Source: Fidelibacterota bacterium (GTDB lineage Bacteria > Fidelibacterota > UBA2242). Taken from it: DNA of 8,269 nt. The notes under the pieces were generated by a model. The model saw only the letters and a list, made by a program, of their open reading frames with translations. It did no database searches and had not been told where the DNA came from. The position numbers were made by a program, and so were the translations under genes. The DNA lies in assembly GCA_016936335.1 (NCBI GenBank), contig JAFGXZ010000128.1, positions 1 through 8,269 of the forward strand, in the 5' to 3' direction. Positions 6,850 through 8,269 of the stretch are shown here, piece by piece (within the stretch, counting starts at the first letter, position 1; each line of letters begins with the position of its first letter).

Positions 6850-8268
6850 TTACTTTGTTTTATGTTTTCCGGTAAAGTACGAACCCAGAGAAAAATGGAA
6901 TCCTTCTGATGTATGCAACCAGATTCCCCGATGAAAACCGACCGCCCAGTCCAGATGCGCAAAACCAAAATGCAAACCACTGCCGAGATTGACTTCCCAG
7001 CCACTGATATCTCCGACAGCGAGACCAAAGCGAAATGGTATCTTGGGAAGGTAGGTATATTCCATACCCATTGACAGCCGCCAGCCCTGCTTATAATTAA
7101 ACCGGTCTCTGAAGCTGGTCGAAAAATCCATGGCCACGAGTAAAATTTCACTCATCTGCTTGGCCATTCCAAAGCGTAAAACCAGGGGCAGTTTGGTGGT
7201 GAATGTGCTGGAATCGTCTTCGATAACTTCACGGCTGCTGTAGAAATAATCATTGTAGGCGCTGTCCCCTTCGAATAACTGATCAGCGGCAATATCCCGA
7301 AATTCGTACAGATAATGATAGCTTTCACCATCAAACGGAAGATTCAAATCCGAATTCTTAAATATGCCGGTTTTGACCTGATTGCCCATCAACTTAAGAA
7401 TTGAATTGCCCAAACCTTCGGAAAACAATGTTGGGCTGTTCCATTTGATCAGACCGGCGATATTCTGCACACAAAAACCAATATCCAAACCGCTTTTATC
7501 ACGATATGTCAGCCCAAAATCAACACCAACACCCCGACCGGCTCCGGATTGCCGGAACAGATAATCTCCCGCACCGGTCAGGACAAAAGCAGCCGTGTCC
7601 ACCATAATTGTTCCGCTGCTCTGGCCGGGCGCCAATCCGTAATATCCCAGCCCCTGGTAATATTTTAACGAAAAACCAAAAGCAAGGTTATCATAGGGAA
7701 TTCCCATTGAGTAGGCATATTCAATGGCAGTCATCGCATCGATCCGAAGATCGGTTTCGTATTCGATGCCCTTTTCCCAGTTTCCAAAAATAACATCCAG
7801 GGCTGGTTTCGAAATATAGTAATCCGTCGTGTACAGGATTCTTGTAGTGAATGCCTTGTTTCCCTTGGAAAAATTGATAATCGGCACCGGCACCGTGATT
7901 GTGCTGTTGGTCCGCCAGCCATCTTCAGGCAGATCTTTGATAAATTCTTGCTGTAATTCGCCATCATTGGCGGTCAGATCTTTGCCACCATACTTGGAGG
8001 ATGTCAGCAGGGAATAAAAATTGTTTGTCAATTGCCAATCAATCCCTCCCAGGTAAAAATAACTGTTATAGGCAGCCGGAAACGCCAGGTTGGCGGGATT
8101 GCTGCTAACGCTGAAAACGCCCTCGGGAATTGCCGTAAACGCACCACCCATTGCAACAGCCCTTGGGTGTGACAGGCTCTGTCCGGATAGCGAGCTTGCG
8201 ATAAGTGTAATCACTATCGCAAGCCTTGTGAGGTATCGATGCTCTCTCCACATGTTTGAAAAAGTCAT
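6850..8268 (-). CDS. Outer-membrane beta-barrel protein, DUF5723/PorV-like (first paralogue of the unit)
   Basis: Up to 472 residues. The signal sequence has a basic region WREHRYLTR, a hydrophobic core at 16-28 and probable cleavage before Gln30 (LSG-Q). The mature start SHPRAVAMGGAFTAIPEG plus NPANLA (57-62) is the conserved outer-membrane barrel entry segment. GKDLTANDG (95-103), LPEDGW (113-118), NFSKGNKAFT, FGFSLKYYQGLGYYGLAP, YLFRQSGAGRG and LMGN all have counterparts in the same order in the protein at 3188-4546. The distance from NPANLA to GKDL is 38 residues in both. The C-terminus HFGFAHLDWAVGF, then TGKHKTK, also matches. Identity is clearly partial, so the duplication is old or the copies have specialised. 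The start is uncertain: ATG at 8268 lies one base from the window edge, and ATG at 8253 (MWREHRY) gives a more compact signal peptide. Neither has a Shine-Dalgarno sequence in view, and a start further upstream cannot be excluded. It is the first visible gene of the three-gene minus-strand unit. Confidence 0.87.
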   Translation of the reverse strand: MTFSNMWREHRYLTRLAIVITLIASSLSGQSLSHPRAVAMGGAFTAIPEGVFSVSSNPANLAFPAAYNSYFYLGGIDWQLTNNFYSLLTSSKYGGKDLTANDGELQQEFIKDLPEDGWRTNSTITVPVPIINFSKGNKAFTTRILYTTDYYISKPALDVIFGNWEKGIEYETDLRIDAMTAIEYAYSMGIPYDNLAFGFSLKYYQGLGYYGLAPGQSSGTIMVDTAAFVLTGAGDYLFRQSGAGRGVGVDFGLTYRDKSGLDIGFCVQNIAGLIKWNSPTLFSEGLGNSILKLMGNQVKTGIFKNSDLNLPFDGESYHYLYEFRDIAADQLFEGDSAYNDYFYSSREVIEDDSSTFTTKLPLVLRFGMAKQMSEILLVAMDFSTSFRDRFNYKQGWRLSMGMEYTYLPKIPFRFGLAVGDISGWEVNLGSGLHFGFAHLDWAVGFHRGIWLHTSEGFHFSLGSYFTGKHKTK

Positions 8269-8269
8269 C

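Noticed and set aside
1..8269. tRNA, rRNA, CRISPR arrays, insertion-sequence ends, defence or phage genes
   Set aside because: I looked for cloverleaf-like stretches, regularly spaced direct repeats, transposase or nuclease motifs and terminal inverted repeats and saw none. The window is almost fully filled by six envelope genes.

Overview
This 8.3 kb window looks like chromosome from an uncultured or little-studied diderm bacterium of the Fibrobacterota-Chlorobiota-Bacteroidota (FCB) neighbourhood. The evidence is an LPS-transport permease (so an outer membrane), two outer-membrane barrel proteins of the DUF5723/PorV-like kind common in that group, two lipoproteins with loose lipoboxes, start codons that mostly lack a clear Shine-Dalgarno sequence, and one promoter-like site resembling the Bacteroidota TTTG/TAnnTTTG form. 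Phyla such as Calditrichota, Neomarinimicrobiota, Ignavibacteriota or KSB1 would all fit. The exact phylum cannot be fixed by reading alone. I see no RNA gene, CRISPR array, insertion sequence or phage gene.

Left part (1-3034). A minus-strand lipoprotein gene runs off the left edge (1-280). Upstream of it on the same strand is a NhaC-type Na+/H+ antiporter gene (360-1808). A 131-base divergent spacer separates this from a plus-strand LptG-like LPS-export permease gene (1940-3034). These are ordinary envelope genes with no evident shared pathway.

A 153-base convergent spacer (3035-3187) holds a weak minus-strand terminator-like hairpin and a small patch of GC-rich CTGCG repeats.

Right part (3188-8268). 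Three minus-strand genes form a tight unit, transcribed from right to left: an outer-membrane barrel protein (6850-8268), a 751-residue lipoprotein (4548-6803), and a second barrel protein that is a clear paralogue of the first (3188-4546). The gaps are 46 bases and 1 base, the latter a stop/start junction that suggests translational coupling. The lipoprotein appears to consist of beta-rich repeats of about 136 residues. The order barrel - repeat lipoprotein - barrel is the most interesting object here. It suggests a cell-surface or periplasm-facing envelope complex of unknown role, which is inference from order and protein type only. No gap between genes exceeds 300 bases.
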